64,000 nucleotides of DNA from DATBGS01 sp036557885 (lineage in GTDB: Bacteria > Chloroflexota > Ktedonobacteria > Ktedonobacterales > DATBGS01). Positions 52,563 through 61,418 of the stretch are shown piece by piece; position 1 is the stretch's first letter, and each line of letters starts with the position of its first letter. The notes beneath the pieces were generated by a model. It saw nothing but the letters and a program-made list of their open reading frames with translations. It was not told where the DNA came from and did not search any database. Position numbers and translations under genes: made by a program. The stretch is from the NCBI GenBank assembly GCA_036557885.1, contig DATBGS010000048.1, positions 1 to 64,000 of the forward strand, in the 5' to 3' direction.

Positions 52563-53425
52563 TTGCTGCTTCCTTCCTGCTCAGCCACGCGCCAGCGACA
52601 CACCAGCGCCAGCGGAAAACCAGCGAATTGCCGCGCAAACGTGCTCATGCCCGCCTGCTCAAATGCTGGAAACAGATCAGGCGTCAGGCGCGGCTCGCGC
52701 AGCGCCTCCAGCGCAAAGCCAGCAGCATCTGCGGCGGCAAAATAATCCTCGTGCAAATGAGTGTGCGTCTGAATGTGATAGATCTGGCGACCTGTGCCCT
52801 CGCGCTGCTCAAACCGGCAGCGCCCGCCAGTCAACGCACCAAAAGGGTGCATCTCCGACATCAGCAGCACACCCCCAGGCCGCAGCACCCGCCGCAGTTC
52901 AGCAAAAGCGCCCTGGAGGTGTTCCGTCTCCAGGTGCGCCAGCGCCAGCGCCACCACCGCCAGATCACAGCTTACGTCCTCTAACGGCAATGCCAGCAAA
53001 TCCCCCTGGATGAACTTGGTGGTGCCTTGTAGCGCCGCCGTCCCTGGCGGCGTATCGCCCGCCAGCACAGAGGCTGGCGGTACAAGGGCAGCCTTTGCCC
53101 GCTCCAGCATCTCCGCCGACTGGTCTACCCCAATCACTTGCGCTCCTCGCTCAGCCAGCAGCCGAGCATAGCGCCCGGTGCCACAGGCCGCGTCCAGCGC
53201 CACTACCCCTTTGCACTCTGGCAGCAGTCCGAGCATCGCGCCAGACTCCGCCAGCGCCAGCGGGTGCCCATCCATATCCTGCTCATACGTCGCAGCCCAG
53301 CGCCCATAGCCCTCCAACACATCAACCTGCCTTGGTGGGGGAGAGAGTCCGCGCAGGCGGACTTTGTGGCTGTAGGCCCTTAGCCGCGTCTTTAGACGCC
53401 AGGGAAGGGTGGAGGAAGTGCTCAT
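52559..53425 (-). CDS. class I SAM-dependent methyltransferase with two repeat-derived inserts
   Basis: The methyltransferase domain begins near residue 36 (YGRWAATYEQDMDGHPLALA) and shows motif I VALDAACGTGRYARLLAERG, motif II VIGVDQSAEMLERAKAA and the LRRVLRPGGVLLMSEMHP segment of ubiquinone/menaquinone-type methyltransferases. Residues 8-27 are the family-1 repeat peptide PWRLKTRLRAYSHKVRLRG, a basic N-terminal tail absent from the family. Residues about 113-134 (VPPASVLAGDTPPGTAALQG) are a second, family-2 repeat insert of exactly 21 codons in the middle of the fold. It overlaps both neighbours by four bases. Substrate unknown. Confidence 0.88.
   Translation of the reverse strand: MSTSSTLPWRLKTRLRAYSHKVRLRGLSPPPRQVDVLEGYGRWAATYEQDMDGHPLALAESGAMLGLLPECKGVVALDAACGTGRYARLLAERGAQVIGVDQSAEMLERAKAALVPPASVLAGDTPPGTAALQGTTKFIQGDLLALPLEDVSCDLAVVALALAHLETEHLQGAFAELRRVLRPGGVLLMSEMHPFGALTGGRCRFEQREGTGRQIYHIQTHTHLHEDYFAAADAAGFALEALREPRLTPDLFPAFEQAGMSTFARQFAGFPLALVCRWRVAEQEGSSK
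53025..53087. repeat. family-2 palindromic element inside the methyltransferase gene
   Basis: 63 bp, ends CCTTGTA (53025-53031) and TACAAGG (53081-53087), inner hairpins GCCGCC-GTCCCT-GGCGGC and CGCCAGC-ACAGAG-GCTGGCG. Exactly 21 codons, so it does not break the frame. Confidence 0.75.
53346..53402 (+). repeat. family-1 palindromic element, copy C (in methyltransferase gene)
   Basis: AGTCCGC-GCAG-GCGGACT (53346-53363), shared middle, GCGTCT-TT-AGACGC (53386-53399) and CAG; 57 bp. Stem bases differ from copy B but change in pairs, so the hairpins are kept. Confidence 0.9.
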
Positions 53426-55023
53426 GCCTGCGCCTCCTGAAACGGCGGGAAGGCGGCGCGGCTCTTGCCAGGGCGTGCCGCGCGCCAGCGAATCTGCTTC
53501 CAGCGTGGGCGCGGCCCCGGCAGCGGAATCTCACCATCCAGAAACTTCGCAATGGCCCGTCCAGTCTTCCAGATGAACCACAGTTCATACGGATGGCGGA
53601 AATAGCCGAACTTCCAGCGCAGCGCGCAGGACGCCTTGAGCAGATGAAACGAGAACGCGCCCACCGTCCCCGGTGCTTTATTCGCCCAGACGCGATTGCT
53701 GTATTGCACCACAATCTCAAAATCATGCAGGAAGCGCCCGCGATTGCCCTCCAGCCAGGGCGTGTGCGGATGGTGCATACGCCCAAAATCGCGCCAGCGC
53801 CCTTCCAGCCAGCCCTCCATCGTCGTTGGCGCGGCAAAACGGTTTTCGGTTGCCAGATCGTAGTTGCCCGTATCCGGCAGCGGCGTGTAGATATGTGGGA
53901 TAAAGTGGCTCTTGCGATTCAGGTTGCGCAACTGCCGCATCAGCTTCAACGACGCCGCGATGTCCTGCTCTGGATGTGGCGGATAGCCCAGCACAAACGA
54001 AAACTCTGGCAGAATGCGATGCTGCTTAAAGATTTCCGCCAGCCTGACCGTATCGGCAACGGTGCTGGCCTTGCCCATCACCTTCAGCGTCTCATCTGAG
54101 CCAGATTCGGCCCCCACGAAAATACCGGCGCAGCGGCTCTGCTCCAGTAGCTTCCACGTGCTCTCTTGAAAATGCACCAGCCGCGCAATCGTGCCCATAG
54201 CCCACCACGTCACCGGGCTGCCCAGCGCAATCAGCCCCTCGGCAATGCCGCGCACCCGGTCTTCGCTTACAAAAAACTCAGTATCGCCAAAGGTGATGCC
54301 ATCCGCGCTGTACCGCTCCACAAAAAAGCGCACATCCTCAACGACGCGCTCTGGGTTATACGCCGCCCACTTGCGCCCGCCAACAGCAGGAATCGCGCAA
54401 AAGCCGCACTCATACGGGCAGCCCTGGCTGGAAATGTAGAACACATTCCGCTCAGCATGCCAGGTTGGAGCAATGTAGCGCGGCACATCCACCAGATCAT
54501 AGGGCAGCGGCGGATAGCGGTTCAGGTCTTGCAAGATGCGCTTGCGCTCGGTGATCAGCTTCCCATCGCGCAAATAGATCGTGCCTGCAATCCCCTTCAA
54601 ATCAGCCGTCGTGCCGCCATCGGCATAATGCTTCAGCAGTTCAGCGAAACTCAGTTCGCCATAGCCCTTGACCAGCACATCCACCGCGCCCGCCTTCAGG
54701 CACGTATCGGGATACATCGAAGGGAAGTAGCCGCCCCAGATGATCGGCAAGTCAGGGTGCCGCGCCTTGAGCAGCTTGCTGTGTTCGTAAGCGTTGCCCA
54801 CCTGATCGCCGGGCATTACACTCATCGCCACCAGCAGCGGCTGCTCATCCGATGCGCGCAGCAGCCGCTCCAGCGCGTCTTGCTCCACGTTCGCGTCAAA
54901 GACCACCGGCTCAAACTGCTCGCGGTCCACCATGCGCGCCACAGACATCAACGGCAGCGGCATGCGCGGGAAGCCATCAAAGCAATAGGGCTGATAAAAA
55001 AGCACCTTGCGGCGAATGTTCAT
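53422..55023 (-). CDS. B12-binding-domain radical SAM protein
   Basis: The 533-residue product has an N-terminal cobalamin-binding-like domain (VLFYQPYCFDGFPRMPLPLM to about residue 130) and a radical SAM core with SQGCPYECGFCAI (CxxxCxxC) near residue 195. GTEYF-type strands and ESGSDETLKVMGK follow. I chose the ATG at 55023, which has GAGGAGG upstream and matches the family start; the longer frame is shadow. Relatives methylate or rearrange lipids and antibiotics. It overlaps the methyltransferase start by four bases. Confidence 0.92.
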   Translation of the reverse strand: MNIRRKVLFYQPYCFDGFPRMPLPLMSVARMVDREQFEPVVFDANVEQDALERLLRASDEQPLLVAMSVMPGDQVGNAYEHSKLLKARHPDLPIIWGGYFPSMYPDTCLKAGAVDVLVKGYGELSFAELLKHYADGGTTADLKGIAGTIYLRDGKLITERKRILQDLNRYPPLPYDLVDVPRYIAPTWHAERNVFYISSQGCPYECGFCAIPAVGGRKWAAYNPERVVEDVRFFVERYSADGITFGDTEFFVSEDRVRGIAEGLIALGSPVTWWAMGTIARLVHFQESTWKLLEQSRCAGIFVGAESGSDETLKVMGKASTVADTVRLAEIFKQHRILPEFSFVLGYPPHPEQDIAASLKLMRQLRNLNRKSHFIPHIYTPLPDTGNYDLATENRFAAPTTMEGWLEGRWRDFGRMHHPHTPWLEGNRGRFLHDFEIVVQYSNRVWANKAPGTVGAFSFHLLKASCALRWKFGYFRHPYELWFIWKTGRAIAKFLDGEIPLPGPRPRWKQIRWRAARPGKSRAAFPPFQEAQA

Positions 55024-55040
55024 AAAATCAGCGCCTCCTC

Positions 55041-56660
55041 TCAGGCACGAGCGCGCCACAGCCAACGCAGCGGATACGCTTCTGCGGTTCGGCCATCTCG
55101 CTCCCCTTTCTTCTCTCCTGGCTCTGGCAAGCCGAATGAGCGCCATTCCAGCCCAAAGAGCACTACCCAGCCGATCACCGCCAGCCCCAGCAGCAACCAG
55201 AACGGCAACCCCTGCCCAAACAGCAGCACCCCCGCAATTGGCACTGAAATAAGCGCCGGGCGCCATAGCGCGGGCAGAAAACGGATGCCCAGCCCTGCCT
55301 GATGTGCCAGCCAGAGATACCCAATAAACGCACCAGCCTCCACAATCAGCGTGGCAATGCTGGCGCCCAGCACCCCAAACGGCGGAATCAGCAGCGCATC
55401 CAGCACAATTACCAGCCCCAGATTTGCCAGCAAGATATACAACACCTGCCGCTGGTGCTCGTGGACAAACAGCGCCGTCACAATGGGCACGTAGCCGAAC
55501 AACATCGGCACCACCCAGACCACCAACCGCAGCGGCAGCGCCGCCGGAAGATAGCCCGCGCCAAAAACCAGTCGGGCAACGTCCTCTGCTCGTATTGAAA
55601 TAAACAGGCTGGCGGGCAATCCAATGCTTACCAACAGCGCAATTGAGCGCTCAACCAATCGAGCATCATAGCGCTTTGCCAGCATGGGCAGCGCAACCGC
55701 GTTCCAACTCGTCGAAATCAGCCAGAACGACTCCACAATCTGATACGGCGCGCTGTAATACGCCACATCGCGCCAGCCGCGTGCCGCGCTCAAAAAGAGC
55801 GTATCCACTCGAAAATACAGCGTCGCGGCCAGCGCGCCCAACCCCAGCGGCAGTGCCGCAGCCAGCGCGGGTCGCCAGAGGCTGGCGGTTAAAACCGCGC
55901 CTAAGGGCCTGCGGCCAGAAAACCCGTCTGCGCGGGTTAAGACGAACGCTGGTCGGCCTGGGGCGGGGGGAACCCGCGCAGGCGGGTTTGGTGGCGGAAC
56001 GCCCCTAGCCGCGATCTTTAGTCGCCAGGCTCCGTCGCCAGCCACGTTGCTGCTCGTTGAGTGCTTCTCATCATTCAACGAATCTGGGGTGATTGCAATT
56101 ACCAGCATGTTGCTCACCAGCGCCCACACGGCCAGCCCCACCAGCAGCCACGCCAGCGCCAGCACCCCGGCATGCCAGAAAAACAGCAGCGCCAGCGTTG
56201 CAAGCAGCCCAATCAGGTTGCGCAGAGCATCCAGCCAGCTTGCCAGTGCCGCGCGCCCCAGCCCCGTAATCGCCGAGGAAAACGCCGCTGCCAGCGCATC
56301 CGGCAGCAGCAGCAAGCCCGCAATCAGCGCCAGCCGCGCATCTACCAGCCCAGGCACCAGCAGCGCCACCAGCACCAGCAGCGCATACGCGCCCAACGCC
56401 AGCAGCAGGCGCAGCGGCAGCAGCGCGCCAAACCATGTGCGGCCCTCCTGTCCGCCCAGCCGGGCGACCTCGCGGGTCGTCAGTTGGTTTAGCCCGGCAT
56501 TCCCCAGGATGGCGCAAAACCCAACCAGCGTCAGCGCGGCGGTATAGCGCCCCAGGTCGCTCGTTGGCACCGCTCGAAAGAGCAGCAGCGCCGTGAGGAT
56601 AGTAGCGCCCTTGGAAACCATCGCGCCGCTCGTCGTGGCAAAAAGCCGCTTACGCCACAT
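55041..56660 (-). CDS. polysaccharide flippase (Wzx/MATE-like) with repeat insert
   Basis: A 539-residue, about 14-helix flippase of the polysaccharide-transport family (LFATTSGAMVSKGATILTAL at the start; LFRAVPTSDLGRYTAALTLV). Between two halves, near residues 211-259, there is a hydrophilic stretch (GAWRLKIAARGVPPPNPPAR and GRRPLGAVLTASLWR) produced by two family-1 repeats in opposite orientation. It probably forms an extended cytoplasmic loop. The start overlaps the second radical SAM gene by 11 bases; the next gene follows 17 bases after its end. Its job is most likely export of lipid-linked glycan units to the polymerase/ligase. Confidence 0.88.
   Translation of the reverse strand: MWRKRLFATTSGAMVSKGATILTALLLFRAVPTSDLGRYTAALTLVGFCAILGNAGLNQLTTREVARLGGQEGRTWFGALLPLRLLLALGAYALLVLVALLVPGLVDARLALIAGLLLLPDALAAAFSSAITGLGRAALASWLDALRNLIGLLATLALLFFWHAGVLALAWLLVGLAVWALVSNMLVIAITPDSLNDEKHSTSSNVAGDGAWRLKIAARGVPPPNPPARVPPAPGRPAFVLTRADGFSGRRPLGAVLTASLWRPALAAALPLGLGALAATLYFRVDTLFLSAARGWRDVAYYSAPYQIVESFWLISTSWNAVALPMLAKRYDARLVERSIALLVSIGLPASLFISIRAEDVARLVFGAGYLPAALPLRLVVWVVPMLFGYVPIVTALFVHEHQRQVLYILLANLGLVIVLDALLIPPFGVLGASIATLIVEAGAFIGYLWLAHQAGLGIRFLPALWRPALISVPIAGVLLFGQGLPFWLLLGLAVIGWVVLFGLEWRSFGLPEPGEKKGERDGRTAEAYPLRWLWRARA
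55883..55938 (-). repeat. family-1 palindromic element, copy E (inverse, in flippase gene)
   Basis: Same element on the opposite strand: read from 55938 to 55883 it begins AACCCGCGCAGACGGGTT and ends GCGGTT-TT-AACCGC and CAG-type bases. It faces copy D across 32 bases, so the two form a long imperfect inverted repeat. Confidence 0.85.
55971..56028 (+). repeat. family-1 palindromic element, copy D (in flippase gene)
   Basis: AACCCGC-GCAG-GCGGGTT (55971-55988), middle segment, and GCGA..TCGC hairpin ending in CAG near 56028; 58 bp. One extra base compared with copy B shifts the reading frame within the element, yet the host frame stays open. Confidence 0.88.
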
Positions 56661-58140
56661 GGTGCATTTTTGCCTCGGCGTTGGCAGCCTGCTTTGCCCC
56701 AGCCTGCGTTGCCACCGTCAGCACGCGCGCAAGGCGCGGGTCTTTGCCCTCGCTGCGCCAGCCATGCCACCACGTCATCACCTTCAGCGCGGCCAGCTTG
56801 GGCAGGTCGTAGAGGTTGCGGCGGTCCAGCAGCGGGCGCTGACGGAAGTAGACCAGCGTGGTCAGATAGCTGACCATGCGCTTATAAAACTTGCCCGAAA
56901 ACTCCGCCGGGTGCATCAGACGGTTCTCGCTCGTTTCCTTCCAGTCTTCGCCCTCGTGCCCCAGGTACTCCTCAACCGCTTCATAGAAGAAGGTGCCGCG
57001 AATCGGATGGGCAACCGAGATCGAGACGGTTTCCGGCAGCAGGTCTGTTAGCAGCTTTTTCGTCTTATTCAGGTCTTCGCGCTTCTCGCCTGGATACCCC
57101 AACATAATGTAGAACGCGCGCTTGATGCCGCGCTCCTTCATCAGCCGCGCCGCCTGATATGTCTCTTCCACCTGAATGCCCTTGTTCATCGCATTCAGCA
57201 CCTTTTGCGAGCCAGATTCCACGCCGCACCAGATGCGCGTGCAGCCCGCCGCCTTCAGGTTATCGAGCAGTTCAGCGTTCAGCACATCCACACGAGACAG
57301 GCACTCGAACGGAATCACAGCGTCGTGCTTTTCCATTGCCACCCGCCAGCGCAGCGTCCAGGCTTTGTTCACGCCAAAAATATCATCGGAGATACGGATA
57401 TGGTCCGGCTTCCACTCATCCTTGAGATGCCTGATCTCCTGCGCTACCAGTTCTGGGTCGCGCAGGCGATAGTTGCGGCCAAAGACGGCGCGGCTGCACC
57501 AGGCGCACCCAAAAGGACAGCCCCGCGAGGTAATCAGGTGCAGCGAGCTATAGCCATGATGCCGCTTCCAGGCGTGCTTATATTCGTCCAGATCAATCAT
57601 ATCGCGTGCCGGTTCGGGCAGCGCATCCACGTTGCGCATCAGCGGGCGCATCGGCGTCTGGGTGATGTCTTCCTGCCCGTCCCAAAACCCGATACCTCGG
57701 ATTTTCTCGCGTGGTTGCTCACTCTTGCCCGTCAACGAGCCAAGCAGCTCATTGATCGTATGCTCGCCCTCGCTAAAGACCACATAATCTGCGCCATACG
57801 TCTTCAAATACAGATCGGGCGCAACGGTGGCATCCGGCCCGCCGCAAATCACTGTGCAGCCGCGTTCTTTGGCACCTTGAATGAGCCTTGCCGCCGAAGG
57901 TCGGCAGATAAACATGCTGTGGAATCCGACAATCCGCGCGCCGCTCTCATCCAGGGCGCGGAAAAATGCCTGCTCATCCTGGCGGAAGGTGTTATCATAA
58001 ACCTGCACGTGATACCCCTGCTGGCGCACAAAAGAGGCAAGGTAAAGAATACCCAGCGGAGCGTAGGGTTTCATATTGCGCAACTCGGTAGGGTCGCGGT
58101 TCAGAAAGTAGGTATTTGCCAGCAAAATATCGGTGTTCAT
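56650..58140 (-). CDS. second B12-binding-domain radical SAM protein
   Basis: A 496-residue enzyme with the same layout as its neighbour at 53422: N-terminal cobalamin-binding fold (ILLANTYFLNRDPTELRNMK, CGGPDATVAPDLYLKTYGAD) and a radical SAM core with SRGCPFGCAWCSR near residue 213. Binding of SAM and GVESGSQKVLNAMNKGIQ are typical. It heads the overlapped leftward operon. The chemistry is unknown; C-methylation or lipid modification are typical for the class. Confidence 0.92.
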   Translation of the reverse strand: MNTDILLANTYFLNRDPTELRNMKPYAPLGILYLASFVRQQGYHVQVYDNTFRQDEQAFFRALDESGARIVGFHSMFICRPSAARLIQGAKERGCTVICGGPDATVAPDLYLKTYGADYVVFSEGEHTINELLGSLTGKSEQPREKIRGIGFWDGQEDITQTPMRPLMRNVDALPEPARDMIDLDEYKHAWKRHHGYSSLHLITSRGCPFGCAWCSRAVFGRNYRLRDPELVAQEIRHLKDEWKPDHIRISDDIFGVNKAWTLRWRVAMEKHDAVIPFECLSRVDVLNAELLDNLKAAGCTRIWCGVESGSQKVLNAMNKGIQVEETYQAARLMKERGIKRAFYIMLGYPGEKREDLNKTKKLLTDLLPETVSISVAHPIRGTFFYEAVEEYLGHEGEDWKETSENRLMHPAEFSGKFYKRMVSYLTTLVYFRQRPLLDRRNLYDLPKLAALKVMTWWHGWRSEGKDPRLARVLTVATQAGAKQAANAEAKMHHVA

Positions 58141-58306
58141 GTGCGCTCGCTTCCGTCAAAAAATGTGTAGCATCAAGGTGATAATCTTTCTAAACACTTC
58201 GCTAAGGCGTTACGCCAGTCTGCACGTTCGGTGTAGCAGAATATTTGGGCGATTGTATCATGCGCGTCCAGCCGGTCTGGGACACGCTGAAAATCGGGAG
58301 AACCTC

Positions 58307-59101
58307 TTGACAATCACCACCATTATCTTTGATCTTGACGATACGCTTCAGGCGCAGGAAGGCGTCGAAGATGACATTATTCTGGAGTTAGCGCAACAAC
58401 TAGGCCAGCAGCGCCACATCCCTCCCCAGAAGTTCTTGAGCGCGGTCCAATACCACGCCAACCGGCTCTGGAGCGAAGGCCCGGCCTTTGCCTATTGCAA
58501 TGCCATCGGCATCAGTCCTGGCGAATGCTTATGGGGGCGTTTCCAGGGCGACCAGCCAGAACTAAAGACGCTGGCCGAATGGGTGTCAACGTATCGCTCG
58601 CAGGTGTGGGAGCGTGCCCTGGCGCGTATGGGCATCAATGATACTGCGCTCGCCCAGCAGCTTTCCGAGCAATTTATCGCGCGGCGGCGAACGCGCAATC
58701 TTGTGTATCCAGAAGTACCAGAGACGCTGCGCAAACTGGAGGCGCGCTATACGCTGGCGCTGCTCACCAACGGCGCGCCCGATGTCCAGCGCGAAAAGTT
58801 TGACGCTTCTGGGCTGGCCGCCTTTTTCAAAGTAGCAGTGGTTTCCGGTGAAGAAGGTATTGGCAAGCCCGACCCGCGCATCTTCCAACTGGTGTTGCAT
58901 CGCCTGGGCGCAAAGCCATCGCAGGCGGTGATGGTGGGCGATAGCCTCTACCGCGACGTACAGGGAGCGCAGAGCGCCGGACTCAAAGGCATCTGGCTCA
59001 CCCGCCAGGACAACCAGCGCGAAGAGGCGGATTATCTGAACATCACCCCCGACGCTGTAATCACTAGCCTATCCGAGTTGCCAGCTTTGCTTGGAGATTG
59101 A
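58307..59101 (+). CDS. HAD family hydrolase
   Basis: A 264-residue haloacid-dehalogenase fold: motif I IIFDLDDTLQ at residues 6-15, motif II ALLTNG, motif III around GKPDPRIFQLVL, and motif IV GDSLYRDVQGAQSAG. I chose a TTG start after CGGGAG because it gives the family N-terminus; the longer frame to 58133 looks non-coding. Such phosphatases act on small sugar or nucleotide phosphates; the substrate is not predictable. It diverges from the radical SAM gene. Confidence 0.88.
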   Translation: MTITTIIFDLDDTLQAQEGVEDDIILELAQQLGQQRHIPPQKFLSAVQYHANRLWSEGPAFAYCNAIGISPGECLWGRFQGDQPELKTLAEWVSTYRSQVWERALARMGINDTALAQQLSEQFIARRRTRNLVYPEVPETLRKLEARYTLALLTNGAPDVQREKFDASGLAAFFKVAVVSGEEGIGKPDPRIFQLVLHRLGAKPSQAVMVGDSLYRDVQGAQSAGLKGIWLTRQDNQREEADYLNITPDAVITSLSELPALLGD

Positions 59102-59180
59102 TTGTAGCGCTGGTGTCCATCGCATTTGTCGGCTAGAGTCCACCGCCGTGAGCAACAGAGAGTGAGGAGTGTAGAAGGTC

Positions 59181-60059
59181 ATGTATGTATACTTTGCTGC
59201 TGCATCAAGCCTTGTGCTGCCAGGGCCGCTCTGGTTTGTCACGGCAAGCATTGCCGCGCTCTTTGCCATCTTCTATCCCGTAGTCCTGGCAATTATCCTG
59301 AGTAAGCGCCTGAACATAGACCCGCATTATGCGGGCTACGGCGCGCTGATCTTTTTCCTGTTTCAGATCGTCACCCGCATTCCTCTGGTGCAGGTTCTTG
59401 GCGGCGCGCTGGCGCCTACCCTCAAATCCTCCTCCACAGCGCTGCTGCTCTGGCTCATTGCGCTCTCGCTGACTGCCGGGCTGTTTGAGGAAGTTGGGCG
59501 CTATGTGGGCTACCGCTGGCTGATGAGAAAAGAGCAAAAAACATGGGAGAAAGCTCTCATGTATGGTGCCGGGCATGGTGGCATCGAGTCTATCTTACTG
59601 GTGGGCCTTAGCCTGGGCTTTTCGGTGCTGATTGGGCTGGTGCTGCTGGTGGTGCCAACCAATGTGCTTCCCGCATCATTGCAGGAGCAACTGGGCGCGC
59701 AGTACGCCTCCATCGCAGCACAACCGGGCTGGTTGCCGCTGCTGGGCATGTGGGAGCGCCTCTGGACGCTGCCTGTCCATCTGGCGCTATCAGTGATCGT
59801 CGTGCAGATGTTTCTTCGGGGTCAGCGCCGCTGGCTTTGGCTCGCAATTGGAGCGCACGCGATGGTGGATTTTGTCTCGGTGGCTCTGCCGCCGCTGCTA
59901 GGGATAAAGGGGCTGACCTCGGCGTTTCTCTCCGAAGGGTTCGTGGCGCTCTTTGGGCTGCTGGCGCTGCTGGTGATTCGCTGGCTGAGTAGCGCGCAAC
60001 CGCCCACACCTGACGCTCCAATTCGGGTGGGGTATGAGATCGTCCCCAATTCGAAATAG
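59181..60059 (+). CDS. YhfC-type putative intramembrane protease
   Basis: A 292-residue polytopic membrane protein. The YhfC family signature FEEVGRYVGYRW (near residue 101) and GAGHGGIESILLVGLSLGF (near 129) place Glu-Glu, His and Glu in membrane helices, and a third polar site GAHAMVDFV lies near residue 225. The family is related to CPBP (glutamate-type) proteases. It stands alone 80 bases after the HAD gene, so they may be co-transcribed. Confidence 0.85.
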   Translation: MYVYFAAASSLVLPGPLWFVTASIAALFAIFYPVVLAIILSKRLNIDPHYAGYGALIFFLFQIVTRIPLVQVLGGALAPTLKSSSTALLLWLIALSLTAGLFEEVGRYVGYRWLMRKEQKTWEKALMYGAGHGGIESILLVGLSLGFSVLIGLVLLVVPTNVLPASLQEQLGAQYASIAAQPGWLPLLGMWERLWTLPVHLALSVIVVQMFLRGQRRWLWLAIGAHAMVDFVSVALPPLLGIKGLTSAFLSEGFVALFGLLALLVIRWLSSAQPPTPDAPIRVGYEIVPNSK

Positions 60060-60089
60060 TTAGCTGTCCAGGTGGTGAGTGAGAAACCC

Positions 60090-61418
60090 TTATGTATAGA
60101 CCACGCACCCGCGCTCTTGCAGCCGCTCCACCCAGCCTGGGAGCGTACCCAGCTTGTTCCAGCGCAGGTCCAGCTTTTCCAAATGGGGCAGTTCTGCAAG
60201 GGATGCTGGCAGCGCGGTCAGCCGGTTGCTTCGCAGGTCCAGAAACGTCAGGCTGAATAAGCCACCAAGAGAGGCTGGCAGCGTGGTCAGCCGGTTATTG
60301 CGCAGGTCCAGATGGCTCAGGCGTGTCAGCTTGCCAAACGACGCTGGCAGCGAGTGCAGGCGGTTTCCGCTCGCGTTGAGCAGCTTCAGGCTGGCGAGGT
60401 TGCCAAAAGACTCCGGCAGCGTCTCCACCCGATTGTTCATCACATGCAGTTCTTGTAGCCGCGCCAGCCTCCCCAGCGACTCCGGCAGCGCGGCCAGTTG
60501 GTTATTGTACAGACGCAGTTCGATCAAACTGCTCAGATTGCCCAGCGATTCTGGGAGAGCCGTTAGTTGGTTATCGGTTGCATTGAGGTAAGCCAGGCTC
60601 GTCAGGTTGCCCAATGACTCCGGCAGCGCCGTGAGGCGATTATCGCTCAGATAAAGAAAGCGCGTCAGGTTGGTCAGGCTGCCCAGCGCTTCCGGCAGTG
60701 CGGCCAGCGCGTTATGTCCCAGGTCCAGCGTGTGCAGCCTGGTGAGGTTGCCAATCCGCTCAGAAAGCGTGGCGAACTGATTTTCCCCCAAAATAGCCGA
60801 TTCTAGCTGCGTCAAATCCCAGAACGACTCTGGCAGCGCCGTCAGGCGATTCTTATCCAGGCAGATCACCCTGAGCTTCTTCAATTGGCTAAAGCTGGGC
60901 GGAAGCGCGCTGATCGGATTGTCATAGAGATACAGCACTTCCAGGCTCGCTAGCTGACCCAACGCTTCAGGAAGCACCGCAAGCTGGTTCTTATCTGCGT
61001 GCAGTTCACGCAACTCCCTCCAGGCCGCAAGCCATTCTGGAAGTGCTGCCAACGGATTCTCATCCAGATACAGCTTTTCCAGCTTTGTCAGGGCGGCCAG
61101 CGATGCCGGAAGCGCTATCAACTGATTGCCCGTAATGTCCAGGTGGCGCAGGTCGCTGAGCGCGACGAGTTCTTCTGGCAACGCGGGCAGATTGCAGTAA
61201 CGCGCAGAGAGCGCCACAACGCGCTGCTGCTCAGCGCTGAAACCGATGTCCAGCGGAATACGCCCGTCGCCAGCGCCAGCTTGTTGTATGGCAGGGATGG
61301 ATTCGTCTTCACGTAAAGAGCCAGCGCCACGCAGAGCGCGCTCCAGCGCCTCAAGCGCCTCAGCCTGGCTTGCTAAAAGCGTAGCGCCCGCGTAGGCTAT
61401 CAACTCAGTGCTCTCCAT
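60090..61418 (-). CDS. leucine-rich-repeat protein
   Basis: A 442-residue soluble protein. From about residue 70 it is an array of roughly 15 leucine-rich repeats of 23 residues with the shape LTALPESLGNLTSLAYLNAT, of the bacterial SDS22/ROCO-like type. The N-terminal 60 residues are helical. No signal peptide, kinase or GTPase domain is joined to it. I chose the ATG at 61418 (MESTELIAYAGATLLAS), which sits after AGGAGAGCAGG and overlaps the Rsm22 gene end by 14 bases. Probably a protein-binding partner; target unknown. Confidence 0.88.
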   Translation of the reverse strand: MESTELIAYAGATLLASQAEALEALERALRGAGSLREDESIPAIQQAGAGDGRIPLDIGFSAEQQRVVALSARYCNLPALPEELVALSDLRHLDITGNQLIALPASLAALTKLEKLYLDENPLAALPEWLAAWRELRELHADKNQLAVLPEALGQLASLEVLYLYDNPISALPPSFSQLKKLRVICLDKNRLTALPESFWDLTQLESAILGENQFATLSERIGNLTRLHTLDLGHNALAALPEALGSLTNLTRFLYLSDNRLTALPESLGNLTSLAYLNATDNQLTALPESLGNLSSLIELRLYNNQLAALPESLGRLARLQELHVMNNRVETLPESFGNLASLKLLNASGNRLHSLPASFGKLTRLSHLDLRNNRLTTLPASLGGLFSLTFLDLRSNRLTALPASLAELPHLEKLDLRWNKLGTLPGWVERLQERGCVVYT

